DNA of 64,000 nt from Agarivorans albus. GTDB taxonomy: Bacteria; Pseudomonadota; Gammaproteobacteria; Enterobacterales; Celerinatantimonadaceae. Shown here one piece after another: positions 1 to 8,732 of this stretch (its first letter is position 1; every line of letters starts with the position of its first letter). A program made the translations under genes and the position numbers. The stretch is taken from positions 3,404,972 through 3,468,971 of the forward strand of contig NZ_AP023032.1 in the NCBI RefSeq assembly GCF_019670105.1, in the 5' to 3' direction. A model generated the notes under the pieces. The model was not told the origin of the DNA and did not search any database. It was given only the letters and a program-made list of their open reading frames with translations.

Positions 1-2549
1 GCGGCGTTTTTAGCACCCTGCTCTACTACCTGTGCGACAGTTTGATAAGCTTTATCTAAGTCTTGGCCAGAGTAAATATTTGCTAAATTATTCAAAATAC
101 CCGGATCTTGCTTTAATGCTGGCAAGGCGAGCAAGTCTTCATAGTGTTGTTGAGCTTTAACAAGCTGCTTATGGTGCAAATAGCTATCGGCCAAAATACG
201 TTTATGCCAAGCCAACTCTGCAGCAGTAGTAACTAAACCTTCCATTTGTTGATGAAAAGCATCATCGGCAATGCCTTGTTTAGCCAGTTGATACAAACGC
301 ACTACCGCCTCTCGATTAAACGCATTCAACTCTACAGCTTTACTGTAATTTTGCTGAGCTTGTTCCTTTTGGCTTTTGCGCATTTGAATATCGCCTTGCA
401 AGAGAAACAACTGGCTACTTTCACCAAATTTGTTGGCTAAATCTGCCACCGTCTTTTCCGCAGCTTCCAAGTCATTTTGTTCCAGTTCTACTTTAGTTAA
501 CAGGATCAAAGTTGACATATTTTCCGGTGCCAACTGGTGAGACTTTAATAGAGAGCTCTTAGCATTTGCTAACTGCTTGGCTTGGGCTTGCATTCTGGCT
601 AAGCCTATTAACTTATTTGGCTGCTCTTTCCAAATACTGTCCAATAAACCTAAGGGGTAGTCTGCGTCTTCATATCGTTCTAATCGAATAAGAATTTCTG
701 CATAAGCACTTAAGTAACGCTCATTCAAAATATACTCTCGATTTAGCTTCTCAACTTCGGCTAAGGCATTCGACCATTGTGCTGTTTGCATATACGTATC
801 AAGTTTTAGCTCGCGTGCCTGGCGATTGTCTTGTTCGTATAGCAAAACTTTATCAAGCTGTTCAGTCGCTTCTAGATAGTTTTTTTGCTCAAGGTGAATG
901 CGAGCAGCCAAAAGGTGACTTGGCGTGTGCTGTTTGTTTACGGCTAACAAGGTGTCTAAGATTTGTAGTGCTTCTTCAGTGCTGCCCTGCGCTCTCCAGA
1001 CCACTGCTTTGTTAAAGCTAGCACCTACATTATTTGGGTTGTTTGCTAACACTTCATCAAGATAACGCAGTGCCAATTCTGCTTGTTTTGTCTTAATGTA
1101 ATAAGCAGCAATTAAGTTTTGCGCATTGGCATTGTTTATGTTTCTGGCAATTAAACTCTCAATTACAGGGCTAGCTTGGTCAAACTTGTTCAGTTCTAAA
1201 GCTAATTCGCCTTTCAACTGTAACCACTTTATCGGCGCATTATCCTCGGTAAAAGGAAGCTCTTCCAACAGACTAAAGGCCCGCTCGGATTCACCACTTG
1301 CCCGAGCCAATTCAGCATCCAAAATCACCATGTAATTTGAGTCGCTATGGTAGGCTCTAATTTGCTCAAAAGCTTGTTGAGCCGCACGTAGCCTACCGGC
1401 ATCAATGTACAAATATACTAACTGAACCGACAAGCCTAAGTCGCGAATAATGTAATCGAAGTTATCTTGCAAAAGTAACTGCAGCTTGTAGGACTCGTTA
1501 TTACGAAGGTAAAGCTTAGACAGCATTCGGGTAGCCCCGAGATCACTGGGCTTTTGACGTAAGTACTGACTTAAGTACTGCTGGGCTTTTTCATCGTTTT
1601 CTAAAATAAATTCCGACGCGCCCTGAATAAATAGCAAAGTGTTTGCGTCTGTTAGCTCCTCAGTTTCTGCAGCAGAGACCTTTTGAGATAAATCTGCTAA
1701 GGCTCGCTCGGCCATTTCGGTATTGTCTTCACCGGCAAACAAAGTAGCGCCGATCAATATCGCTGTAGGATCATTGGGTGTTTGTTCTTGGATTATCTTT
1801 AAATAGCCTTTAGCTTGCTCAATCTGGTTAAGCTTAAGGTGAGTCATCACTAAGCTTCGCAAAATCTTTGGGTCTTGAGGATCAAGTCGATAAGCGGTTT
1901 GATAATGCTCCAAGGCAAGAGGTAAGTTGTTCTGACCCGCAGCTAAATCGCCTTTCAACAACCATGTTCTCTCATTATTTTTGGCTATTTGTAATGAACG
2001 CTCTATCCATTGCTCTGCAAGTACGTATTCTTTTTGTCTTAAATATAAAGTTGCTAAGGTATTCATCGCACTTGTCTTATTCGGCATAAGCTTAGTAGCT
2101 TGCTCAAATTCATTGCGCGCTAATTCTGGTTGAGCATTCTTTAAGTAAATTCGACCACGCAATAACTTCCACTCAAACAAACTCGGCTTAGAGAACTCAT
2201 TAATTCGCTCTTCAAACGCAAGCAGTTCGTTAGTTTTCCCCTGCAACAGTAGGATATTGCCAAGCAGTGGTAATACCAAATTAATGTCGGCTCCTAAGAC
2301 TAAGGCCTCTTCTAACTGTTTCTCAGCAGAACCTAAGTTATTTGCGTTAAAGTATACTTTGGCGAGCATTAGCTTTGAGGAAAGGTGTTCAGGATTAGCT
2401 TTTAGTGCATTTTTTAAATGGATGAAGGCTTCATTTTCTTCTCCACTATGAAAGGCTTTAACAGCGAGTTCGTACTCGTTAGCCTGCTGATCAGCAAAGC
2501 TAAGATTTGTTATACACAGTAAACACAGAGCTACTAAAAATTTGTTCAT
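1..2549 (-). CDS. TPR-repeat protein of the PEP-CTERM system (PrsT-like), partial
   Basis: An open frame of at least 849 codons runs off the left edge, so the C-terminus is missing. The start is the ATG at 2549, followed by a signal peptide (MNKFLVALCLL...NLSFA). The rest is almost entirely tandem tetratricopeptide-like helical repeats (patterns such as A..YL..Y....N..A...L). Length, signal peptide and position directly downstream of a PEP-CTERM protein fit the family called PEP-CTERM system TPR-repeat lipoprotein PrsT, thought to act at the envelope with exosortase and exopolysaccharide export. A Cys occurs in the signal region, but I cannot decide whether it is a true lipobox. Seen: TPRs and export signal. 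Inferred: the PEP-CTERM role, from context and size. It could be a generic TPR protein. Confidence 0.8.
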   Translation of the reverse strand, partial: MNKFLVALCLLCITNLSFADQQANEYELAVKAFHSGEENEAFIHLKNALKANPEHLSSKLMLAKVYFNANNLGSAEKQLEEALVLGADINLVLPLLGNILLLQGKTNELLAFEERINEFSKPSLFEWKLLRGRIYLKNAQPELARNEFEQATKLMPNKTSAMNTLATLYLRQKEYVLAEQWIERSLQIAKNNERTWLLKGDLAAGQNNLPLALEHYQTAYRLDPQDPKILRSLVMTHLKLNQIEQAKGYLKIIQEQTPNDPTAILIGATLFAGEDNTEMAERALADLSQKVSAAETEELTDANTLLFIQGASEFILENDEKAQQYLSQYLRQKPSDLGATRMLSKLYLRNNESYKLQLLLQDNFDYIIRDLGLSVQLVYLYIDAGRLRAAQQAFEQIRAYHSDSNYMVILDAELARASGESERAFSLLEELPFTEDNAPIKWLQLKGELALELNKFDQASPVIESLIARNINNANAQNLIAAYYIKTKQAELALRYLDEVLANNPNNVGASFNKAVVWRAQGSTEEALQILDTLLAVNKQHTPSHLLAARIHLEQKNYLEATEQLDKVLLYEQDNRQARELKLDTYMQTAQWSNALAEVEKLNREYILNERYLSAYAEILIRLERYEDADYPLGLLDSIWKEQPNKLIGLARMQAQAKQLANAKSSLLKSHQLAPENMSTLILLTKVELEQNDLEAAEKTVADLANKFGESSQLFLLQGDIQMRKSQKEQAQQNYSKAVELNAFNREAVVRLYQLAKQGIADDAFHQQMEGLVTTAAELAWHKRILADSYLHHKQLVKAQQHYEDLLALPALKQDPGILNNLANIYSGQDLDKAYQTVAQVVEQGAKNA

Positions 2550-2635
2550 TATCAAAGCTAATTCCTTGTTGCTTCAAGGGCTAGTCAATTAAGCCTTAAA
2601 CAGTATCTAATGAACAGATAGTAAAAAAAAGACAA

Positions 2636-2668
2636 AAAAATACGAAATACAGAGTATTTCGTATTTTT
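2636..2668 (-). terminator. Rho-independent terminator after the PEP-CTERM gene
   Basis: Perfect 15-bp inverted repeat (arms 2636-2650 and 2654-2668) with a 3-nt loop. On the minus strand it is followed by a T-rich run. It lies between the stop of the PEP-CTERM gene and the TPR gene, so the two are probably separate or only weakly coupled transcripts. Confidence 0.75.
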
Positions 2669-2695
2669 AATTAAACAGGAAAAGGAAGTATTGGT

Positions 2696-3451
2696 TTAAG
2701 CTTGGCGCTTTCTGCTACGTAATGCGATGCCAAATAAGCCAGCAGCAAACAGTAGTACAGTGCCTGGCTCTGGTACGCTGGTTACAGGTACTTGAGGGCT
2801 GTTAGTTGATACACCCGCCAACTTAAAGCCATCATTACCACTAGACCACCCTAAACTCCCGAAAATTGGATTATAAGCACCAATCAACCAATATTTTGAA
2901 GCAGCACTAGAATCAATAGCTTGGTACGCGAATTCGTCAGCGTTGCTTACTTCTGCTTCAGTGGTCCAACCCAATCCGGCTAAATCAGCCCAGGTATTGT
3001 TGTACAAAGCAGGAGCATCATTGCCAGAATATGCTAATACTGATACATCAGCATGGCTTGATTGACTGTTAGTGCCATAGTCTTCGCTAGCCCAACCTAA
3101 GGTAAAGCCAGCTAGGTTAACTGCTTCATCAAAGCTTAGAAGCACCATGTCAAAGTCATTGCCATAGCTATCAATTGAGTGCTGAGGAGTACCGCTTTCA
3201 TTATCGCGGTTGTACGACATTAGACCCCAGTTACTGCTGTACGTAAGTTTAGTTGTTCTTAAGGTTGAATCCGCAGGACGCGCAGTATCAGACCAGCCTT
3301 GAACACTAAGGCCATCTAGGTCAAGCGTATTGCCATAACCGTTACGGTTGCCACCGTTTAATGTGCCGTCATCAAAATCCCAAACTTGCTCGGCAGAGAA
3401 AGCAGACAACGAAACCGCGCAACTTGCTACTAATAAAATTTGTTTAAACAC
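2696..3451 (-). CDS. PEP-CTERM sorting domain protein
   Basis: A 251-residue exported protein. The N-terminus is a signal peptide (MFKQILLVASCAVSLSAFSA). The C-terminus has the canonical tripartite sorting signal: VPEPGT motif, a hydrophobic segment (VLLFAAGLFGIAL) and a basic tail (RSRKRQA). In known systems exosortase recognises this tail and moves the protein to the surface or extracellular matrix. The central part is rich in Gly, Asn, Asp, Ser and Tyr, as expected for a matrix protein, and I recognise no catalytic domain. The start codon is GTG at 3451. A sigma-54-like promoter lies about 50 bp upstream. No exosortase gene is in the window, so it must be elsewhere if the system works. Confidence 0.93.
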   Translation of the reverse strand: MFKQILLVASCAVSLSAFSAEQVWDFDDGTLNGGNRNGYGNTLDLDGLSVQGWSDTARPADSTLRTTKLTYSSNWGLMSYNRDNESGTPQHSIDSYGNDFDMVLLSFDEAVNLAGFTLGWASEDYGTNSQSSHADVSVLAYSGNDAPALYNNTWADLAGLGWTTEAEVSNADEFAYQAIDSSAASKYWLIGAYNPIFGSLGWSSGNDGFKLAGVSTNSPQVPVTSVPEPGTVLLFAAGLFGIALRSRKRQA

Positions 3452-3503
3452 AGTGCCCCCAAAATAGCAGTATGTATATCTTTAATATCACTAAGCAGAT
3501 TAA

Positions 3504-3519
3504 AGCAAAAATTAAGCCA
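3504..3519 (-). promoter_or_regulatory. Putative sigma-54 (-24/-12) promoter for the PEP-CTERM gene
   Basis: The minus strand reads TGGCTT-N5-TTGCT with the required GG-N10-GC spacing, a good match to the RpoN consensus TGGCAC-N5-TTGCW. The predicted start of transcription is near 3493, about 40 nt before the GTG. PEP-CTERM genes in other bacteria are known to depend on RpoN with PrsK/PrsR, so the site fits the gene. Confidence 0.6.
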
Positions 3520-3694
3520 AGATAAATAACTCTTTATATACAGCAACTTAAATAATAGATTTAAATTATTATTGTCATATTGTAAAAAATACCGACAACA
3601 ATTGCTGAGATTTTACGCTTATTGCTAATCAATACATCAAATAAGTGACAAAACTTCTATACGAAAGAGTAACATTTACGCTCAAAAAAACACA

Positions 3695-4432
3695 CTACCA
3701 ATAGCGTTCTACCGTCACTTGTCCTGGCTTTCGTCGAAGGTTTTTCTTTAAGCCTTTATTCTCAAGTATGCTTTGAGCATCAGTGATCATTTGCGGATTA
3801 CCACACATGATCACCTGAGAGTCTTGCGCATTAAGACTAAGCCCTACTGCATCCTCTAGTTGATCCGCTTCCAGTGCAGCTGGGATCCTGGCCCTGAGTG
3901 CGCCGACGCAATCTTCTCTGGTTACCATGGCTTGAAAGACAAATTTATCCGCTTGCTCATTTAAGTACTTATCAATCAGCTCTTGATAAGCAATGTCCTT
4001 AGCTTTTCGTACACCGTAAACCAGCACAATTTTCTCGAATCGCTCCCAAGGCTCTGGAGTTTCTAACATTGAGAAAAATGGGCCTATTCCGGTGCCCGTA
4101 CCAATTAACCAAAGGTGCTTAGCGAGAGGGACTTCGTCTAGTACCATAAACCCTGCTGCCGCAGTTGAAACTTCAATGCTATCGCCAACTTGCAATAAGT
4201 GTAGATTGGGTGACAGCAGCCCATCTTCCACCTTAATAGCCAGTATTTCTAAATAGTCTGTGTTGGGAGGGTTAACCAGCGAGTAAGCACGGGCAATACG
4301 CTTGTCATCTCGCATTTCAGACAACTTGATAAACTGCCCTGCAACAAAAGGATCTATCTCTGCTTTAATGCGTAAGGAAAACAGTTCATCGTTCCAATCT
4401 ATACGTTGAATTACTTTACCTTCAGTCCACAT
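3695..4432 (-). CDS. fpr: Ferredoxin/flavodoxin--NADP+ reductase
   Basis: Cytosolic FAD enzyme that passes electrons between NADPH and ferredoxin or flavodoxin. The FAD-binding signature RAYSLV lies near residue 48 and the NADP-binding loop GTGTGIGPF near residue 110. The C-terminus VERYW ends in the aromatic residues typical of bacterial Fpr. I chose the ATG at 4432, giving 245 residues, because GGAG sits 5 nt upstream and the protein then begins like other Fpr proteins. An in-frame start at 4459 would add nine unlikely residues and overlap the lipocalin gene. It is cotranscribed behind that lipocalin gene. Confidence 0.92.
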   Translation of the reverse strand: MWTEGKVIQRIDWNDELFSLRIKAEIDPFVAGQFIKLSEMRDDKRIARAYSLVNPPNTDYLEILAIKVEDGLLSPNLHLLQVGDSIEVSTAAAGFMVLDEVPLAKHLWLIGTGTGIGPFFSMLETPEPWERFEKIVLVYGVRKAKDIAYQELIDKYLNEQADKFVFQAMVTREDCVGALRARIPAALEADQLEDAVGLSLNAQDSQVIMCGNPQMITDAQSILENKGLKKNLRRKPGQVTVERYW

Positions 4433-4455
4433 AGTTGCTCCTGTTGTAAATCTCT

Positions 4456-4995
4456 TCACTCTTTTGACGCTATCACATCACCGTGGTGTTCTACAAAAAT
4501 CAGTTCGCTAGTATCAAATCCAAGCTCTTTAGCTTGATGTACTAAATCGGTACGAATGGCGTGTGATAGCTCGGGGCTTCTGGCTAACAACCACAAATAA
4601 TCTCGGTTTGGCCCTGCCACTAGAGCATATTGATAGTCTTTTTCATCTAAAGCAAACACCACATAAGCGCCGTAAAATGGCCTAAAGAATGACACTTTCA
4701 AGTGTGCAACATCAGGCTCACTAACAAACTGCGCCACACCTTCTGCTTCAAACCATTGGTGGTCTTGCTCGGAAAAGCCTTTATTCAGAACAGATACCTT
4801 GCCGTCATCACGCAGGGTATAAGTTGCAGTAACGTGACTCATGCCGCGCTCAAATGAATGATCCAAGCGAGCGATTTCGTACCAAGTACCTAAGTACTTA
4901 TCTAGATTGAAATTCTGAACAGGCTCAATACCTTCAGGCTTAGAACTGCAAGCACTCAATGCTAGCATAGCAATGATAATTAACACTTTTTGCAT
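4456..4995 (-). CDS. blc: Outer-membrane lipocalin lipoprotein
   Basis: A 179-residue lipoprotein. The signal peptide ends in the lipobox LSAC, so the mature protein begins with an acylated Cys at residue 16. The lipocalin signature GTWYEIARLDHSFERG follows near residue 36, and later segments match bacterial lipocalin Blc (YALVAGPNRDYLWLLAR). Members of this family bind lysophospholipids or fatty acids and are linked to membrane stress. A Shine-Dalgarno AGGAAGG lies before the ATG. It is the first gene of a likely two-gene unit with fpr. Confidence 0.92.
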   Translation of the reverse strand: MQKVLIIIAMLALSACSSKPEGIEPVQNFNLDKYLGTWYEIARLDHSFERGMSHVTATYTLRDDGKVSVLNKGFSEQDHQWFEAEGVAQFVSEPDVAHLKVSFFRPFYGAYVVFALDEKDYQYALVAGPNRDYLWLLARSPELSHAIRTDLVHQAKELGFDTSELIFVEHHGDVIASKE

Positions 4996-5027
4996 ACTAC
5001 CTTCCTATTAATTTGCCGCTATAAGAT

Positions 5028-5786
5028 CTAAAACCACAATGCGGCTATGCAGCCTACTAAGGTCATCACAAACAAAAACCATTTAAGCGTATTAGCGGCA
5101 GCTTTTATGGCAAATTTAACCGCGTAATGTGCGCCAATAATGTAACCAATGGCCAATACCAACCCCGGTAGCCATAACACTTGGTCACGGGCGATAAAGA
5201 CCACCAAGGCCACACTAGTAAAAGCAATGGTACATACTAATTTCAGCGCGTTAGCCCTGACTAAATCGTAGCGCAAACTCCCTGCCAACGCGGCAACCAA
5301 AATAAACCCGACCCCAGCTTGTACAAAACCGCCGTAAAAACCGGCGACGGCCAAGCTCCATTTAGCCGAGGGAGTATCTTTCATTTTACGCGCTTCAGTT
5401 CCGGCCTCGGGGGCTACAACACTAGGTTTAATTAGCATTAGTGCAGCCATCGCCAGCATGGCGCCAAGCAACAAATATTTAATGATCCATGAAGGAGCAT
5501 AAGAGGCCGCTACTGCGCCAACCAAACCACCCACTAAGGTTGGCCATAAAATAGGGGCGACATCATCAGTATCCAATTTACCGTGTTTTTTGAAGCCCAA
5601 TACCCCAGTTAAACACTGCAAAAAAATACCCACCCTATTGGTTGCATTTGCAACCTCTGCTGGCATCCCCATTACCATTAACGCAGGAAGTGTTAGATTC
5701 GATCCCCCTCCCGCCAAGGTATTGATAACTCCGGCAAATAATCCTACTGTGAGTAACAACAATCCATGATAAATTGTGAAATCCAT
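5028..5786 (-). CDS. TSUP family (TauE/SafE) membrane transporter
   Basis: A 252-residue inner-membrane protein with about eight hydrophobic segments. The N-terminal LAGGGSNLTLPALMV loop and its second-half counterpart YGGFVQAGVGFILVAAL are the repeated signatures of the sulfite/sulfonate exporter family formerly called DUF81. The substrate cannot be told from sequence. Members move sulfite, sulfoacetate, sulfolactate or other organic anions. GAGG lies ahead of the ATG. The short gap to the next minus-strand gene (blc) allows cotranscription, but no shared function is evident. Confidence 0.88.
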   Translation of the reverse strand: MDFTIYHGLLLLTVGLFAGVINTLAGGGSNLTLPALMVMGMPAEVANATNRVGIFLQCLTGVLGFKKHGKLDTDDVAPILWPTLVGGLVGAVAASYAPSWIIKYLLLGAMLAMAALMLIKPSVVAPEAGTEARKMKDTPSAKWSLAVAGFYGGFVQAGVGFILVAALAGSLRYDLVRANALKLVCTIAFTSVALVVFIARDQVLWLPGLVLAIGYIIGAHYAVKFAIKAAANTLKWFLFVMTLVGCIAALWF

Positions 5787-5940
5787 TTAGCGCCTCATTA
5801 GCCCTTTGGTAAGTTTGACCTTATCACTGACGCAGGCTTTATTCAGTAGCAGATTTTTATCTTTAGTCTAAGCTGAGATTTTTCTTTGCCAGAATGAAGC
5901 TTAAAGTCATATGGATATCAGTAGTAAAAGGAATGGTTCA

Positions 5941-7146
5941 GTGAACTATGATTACAGCATTATTGGTGGAGGCATCGTAGGCCTCGCCAGCGCTTTAGAA
6001 CTGATTAAGCGAAAACCTAGCGCCAAAATAGTGCTACTAGAAAAAGAATCTTCACTCGCCTTTCATCAAACAGGCCATAACAGCGGCGTAATTCATGCTG
6101 GAGTTTACTACCAGCCAGGCAGCCTAAAAGCCGAATTCTGTAAGCAGGGTTTAATAGACACCATCAGCTTTTGCCAACAGCACGACATTCCCTACTTGCA
6201 ATGCGGCAAGCTACTCGTGGCCACTAATCAACAAGAATTGAGTGATATGCAGGCGCTCGCCACACGCTGTGAGCAGAATGGCATTAAGGTAAAACCGCTT
6301 AACGCCAAACAACTGCAGGAAATAGAACCTAACATCGTTGGCTTAGGTGCTTTGCAAGTAAAAGACACCGGCATCGTTAGTTATCCTCAAATCTGCCAAA
6401 AACTGGCCGAGTTATTTCAACAAGCCGGCGGTGAAATTTTGCTGTCTCACCAAGTAACAGGATTGAGCGAACAAACCGATAAGATATTGATTGATACGCA
6501 GCATGGTCAAATTAGTAGCCAATACCTTATTGCCTGCGGAGGGCTTATGGCCGACCGCCTATGCAACATGCTTAAGCTAGATATCGACTTTCAAATTGTT
6601 CCTTATCGAGGCGAATACTATCAATTACAACCTAGGCATAACCAACTGATTAAACACCTTATTTACCCCATCCCTAATCCCGACTTGCCATTTTTGGGTG
6701 TTCATCTTACTAAGATGATAGATGGTAGTGTGACGGTAGGCCCCAACGCCGTACAAGGTTGGTCCAGAGAGGGTTACAACAAGGGGTCCTTTAACCTTGC
6801 CGACACCAAAGAAATGCTCGGTTTCAAGGGTTTTTGGAAAGTGGCTAAACAGCATTTTCGTAGCGGCCTCAGCGAAACCAAAGACTCCATGTTTAAATCA
6901 GGTTATCTGCAGCGGGTAAGAAAATACTGCCCTAGCTTAAACATTCATGACCTTCGCCCTTATCCTAGCGGCATTCGGGCTCAAGCAGTGTTAAGAGATG
7001 GAACCTTGGTTCATGACTTTTTATTTGCAAGCAGCCAGCGTAGCTTACACGTATGTAATGCGCCCTCACCCGCGGCCACGTCTGCCTTCCCAATTGGTAA
7101 GTATATTTGCGATAAGCTAGAGCAAGATTTAAGTCCATCGAAGTAA
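5941..7146 (+). CDS. lhgO: L-2-hydroxyglutarate oxidase/dehydrogenase
   Basis: FAD-dependent oxidoreductase of the DAO fold that oxidises L-2-hydroxyglutarate to 2-oxoglutarate, feeding electrons to the membrane quinone pool. The dinucleotide-binding motif IIGGGIVGLASALELI is at the very N-terminus. HQTGHNSGVIHAGVYY is diagnostic of LhgO, and the C-terminus has the expected GIRAQ and PSPAATSAFPIG segments. I prefer the GTG at 5941, giving 401 residues, because AAGGA lies 8 nt upstream and the product then begins like E. coli LhgO. The in-frame ATG at 5911 has no clear ribosome site. It appears monocistronic, with a hairpin terminator just downstream. Confidence 0.92.
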   Translation: MNYDYSIIGGGIVGLASALELIKRKPSAKIVLLEKESSLAFHQTGHNSGVIHAGVYYQPGSLKAEFCKQGLIDTISFCQQHDIPYLQCGKLLVATNQQELSDMQALATRCEQNGIKVKPLNAKQLQEIEPNIVGLGALQVKDTGIVSYPQICQKLAELFQQAGGEILLSHQVTGLSEQTDKILIDTQHGQISSQYLIACGGLMADRLCNMLKLDIDFQIVPYRGEYYQLQPRHNQLIKHLIYPIPNPDLPFLGVHLTKMIDGSVTVGPNAVQGWSREGYNKGSFNLADTKEMLGFKGFWKVAKQHFRSGLSETKDSMFKSGYLQRVRKYCPSLNIHDLRPYPSGIRAQAVLRDGTLVHDFLFASSQRSLHVCNAPSPAATSAFPIGKYICDKLEQDLSPSK

Positions 7147-7172
7147 GTCACTAAGCTTAGATATTAACAAGG

Positions 7173-7200
7173 GTAGCCAATTGGCTGCTCTTTTTATTTT
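7173..7200 (+). terminator. Terminator after lhgO
   Basis: Six-bp stem (7173-7178 with 7183-7188) closing an AATT tetraloop, followed by a T-rich run (tctttttatttt). The stem is short, so strength is uncertain. Confidence 0.5.
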
Positions 7201-7370
7201 AGGCGGCATCAAGCTTGGCTCTCTCTAACCAACAAGCAGAGCTTAAACACCTTAGTGCAAAGCTTGAAGTTGTTATTTGCTACGCCACTTGCACTAAGCT
7301 CCTTTCCCCCTTAGGCTAAAACGTCTAAGCAAGCTATAGCTTGGTTTCACTACTCACTAGGAAGAGCAAA

Positions 7371-7844
7371 ATGATAGAACTAGGGCAAGTTATTCCAGAC
7401 ACCCCATTAGCCGAACTTAATCAACAAGGTATGCAGAATCACACCAGCCATGAGCTGTTTGCGGGCAAAAAGGTGGTTCTATTTGCGGTACCCGGTGCAT
7501 TTACCCCCACTTGTTCTGAAGCCCACCTCCCCGGATACGTCGTACTGGCTGACGAAATAAAAGCCAAAGGCGTAGATCTTATAGCCTGTGTATCAGTAAA
7601 TGATGCCTTTGTTATGCAAGCATGGGGCGAAGCGCAAAACGCAGAAAACATACTGATGTTGGGCGATGGCGATGCCAGTTTTACTAAAGCACTAGGCTTA
7701 GATATGGACACCGCCAGTTTTGGCGGGGTACGTTCGCAGCGCTACGCAATGATAATTGATAACTTAACGGTTACTCAGCTAAATGTAGAACCACCTAAAT
7801 CCTTTGAGGTGAGCAAGGCCGAACATGTTCTTAGTCAACTATAA
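7371..7844 (+). CDS. Peroxiredoxin, Prx5-type (AhpC/TSA superfamily)
   Basis: A 157-residue thiol peroxidase that reduces H2O2 and organic peroxides. The catalytic motif PGAFTPTCSEAHLPGY is intact, with the peroxidatic Cys near residue 48. The partner motif region SFGGVRSQRYAMI carries the conserved Arg. The ATG at 7371 is favoured by AGGAAGAG ending 5 nt upstream. A start 30 nt earlier lacks one and is longer than family members. There is no fused glutaredoxin domain, so it needs a separate glutathione or thioredoxin system. The next gene begins 17 nt downstream and may be cotranscribed. Confidence 0.9.
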   Translation: MIELGQVIPDTPLAELNQQGMQNHTSHELFAGKKVVLFAVPGAFTPTCSEAHLPGYVVLADEIKAKGVDLIACVSVNDAFVMQAWGEAQNAENILMLGDGDASFTKALGLDMDTASFGGVRSQRYAMIIDNLTVTQLNVEPPKSFEVSKAEHVLSQL

Positions 7845-7861
7845 ACATCAATAAACTAGCA

Positions 7862-8659
7862 ATGCTAAGTCGTCTAAATGCTCAACATCTAGTGGCAGTG
7901 CGATTTAGTATTGTTTTTATTTGCCTATTCTCTCTGTCTCAAAGCTGTTTTGCCTTTGGCATGAAAGGGCATCAACTAATCGCTTATATTGCCCAGCAAC
8001 AACTCGACCCGCAAAGCCAAAAACACATCGAACAAATACTTGATGGCAAGAGCATGGTAGTACTTGCAACATGGGCAGACTATGCGAGAAAACAAAAAGC
8101 CTGGAAGCACACAGGCCCCTGGCACTACATTAACATTCCCAAAGGGCAGTCCCTTGAGCAAAGCCAGCGAAACCCCAAAGGAGATGTACTCAGCCAATTG
8201 GAGTATTTTGAACAGCAGCTCAAGCAGCCGAATATAAGTAAGTTAGAGCGCCAACAAGCCCTAAAGTTTTATATTCATTTTGTCAGTGACATTCATCAAC
8301 CGTTGCATGTAGGTTACGCAAGCGATCGGGGTGGTAATAAGGTCTCAGTTAGTTGGTATGGAAAAAGCTCAAATCTACATCGGGTGTGGGATAGCCAACT
8401 ACTTGATAGTAACAAGCTGTCTTTGGGCAAATATGCCGAGCAACTTCAGCGCCAATATCCTAGCAACGACCCGCTTTTTCACTATGAAGAATGGCTAAAT
8501 CAAAGCCGTGAACTATTACCGGCTGTTTATCAATTTGGCGATAAAAACTTATCCGATAACTACGCAAACCAACATCGCCCCACTTTAGAGCTACAAATTG
8601 TTCGTGCCGGCAAACGCTTAGCCGACAAGCTAAATCATATATTTAATAACAAGGTATAG
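7862..8659 (+). CDS. Secreted S1/P1-type nuclease
   Basis: A 265-residue protein with an N-terminal signal peptide ending SCFA. It is a zinc-dependent nuclease of the S1/P1 family, acting on single-stranded nucleic acids or 3'-nucleotides outside the cytoplasm. The metal ligands appear in order: GH of FGMKGH, ATWAD, WHYIN, HFVSDIHQPLH and NLHRVWDS. Processing after SCFA would leave Phe as residue 1, where this family normally has Trp whose backbone binds zinc. The ligand spacing is otherwise standard. It lies close behind the peroxiredoxin gene. Confidence 0.9.
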   Translation: MLSRLNAQHLVAVRFSIVFICLFSLSQSCFAFGMKGHQLIAYIAQQQLDPQSQKHIEQILDGKSMVVLATWADYARKQKAWKHTGPWHYINIPKGQSLEQSQRNPKGDVLSQLEYFEQQLKQPNISKLERQQALKFYIHFVSDIHQPLHVGYASDRGGNKVSVSWYGKSSNLHRVWDSQLLDSNKLSLGKYAEQLQRQYPSNDPLFHYEEWLNQSRELLPAVYQFGDKNLSDNYANQHRPTLELQIVRAGKRLADKLNHIFNNKV

Positions 8660-8685
8660 AAATGCTGAGCTCTAAGTGATCCTAA

Positions 8686-8715
8686 TTGTTTGAGCAACGT
8701 TATACTCAATATAAT
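8686..8715 (+). promoter_or_regulatory. Sigma-70 promoter for the DUF523-DUF1722 gene
   Basis: TTGTTT at 8686-8691 and a perfect TATAAT at 8710-8715, separated by 18 bp. They lie just upstream of AAGGAG and the ATG at 8733. Confidence 0.6.
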
Positions 8716-8732
8716 GTGAAGGAGCTGACAGC

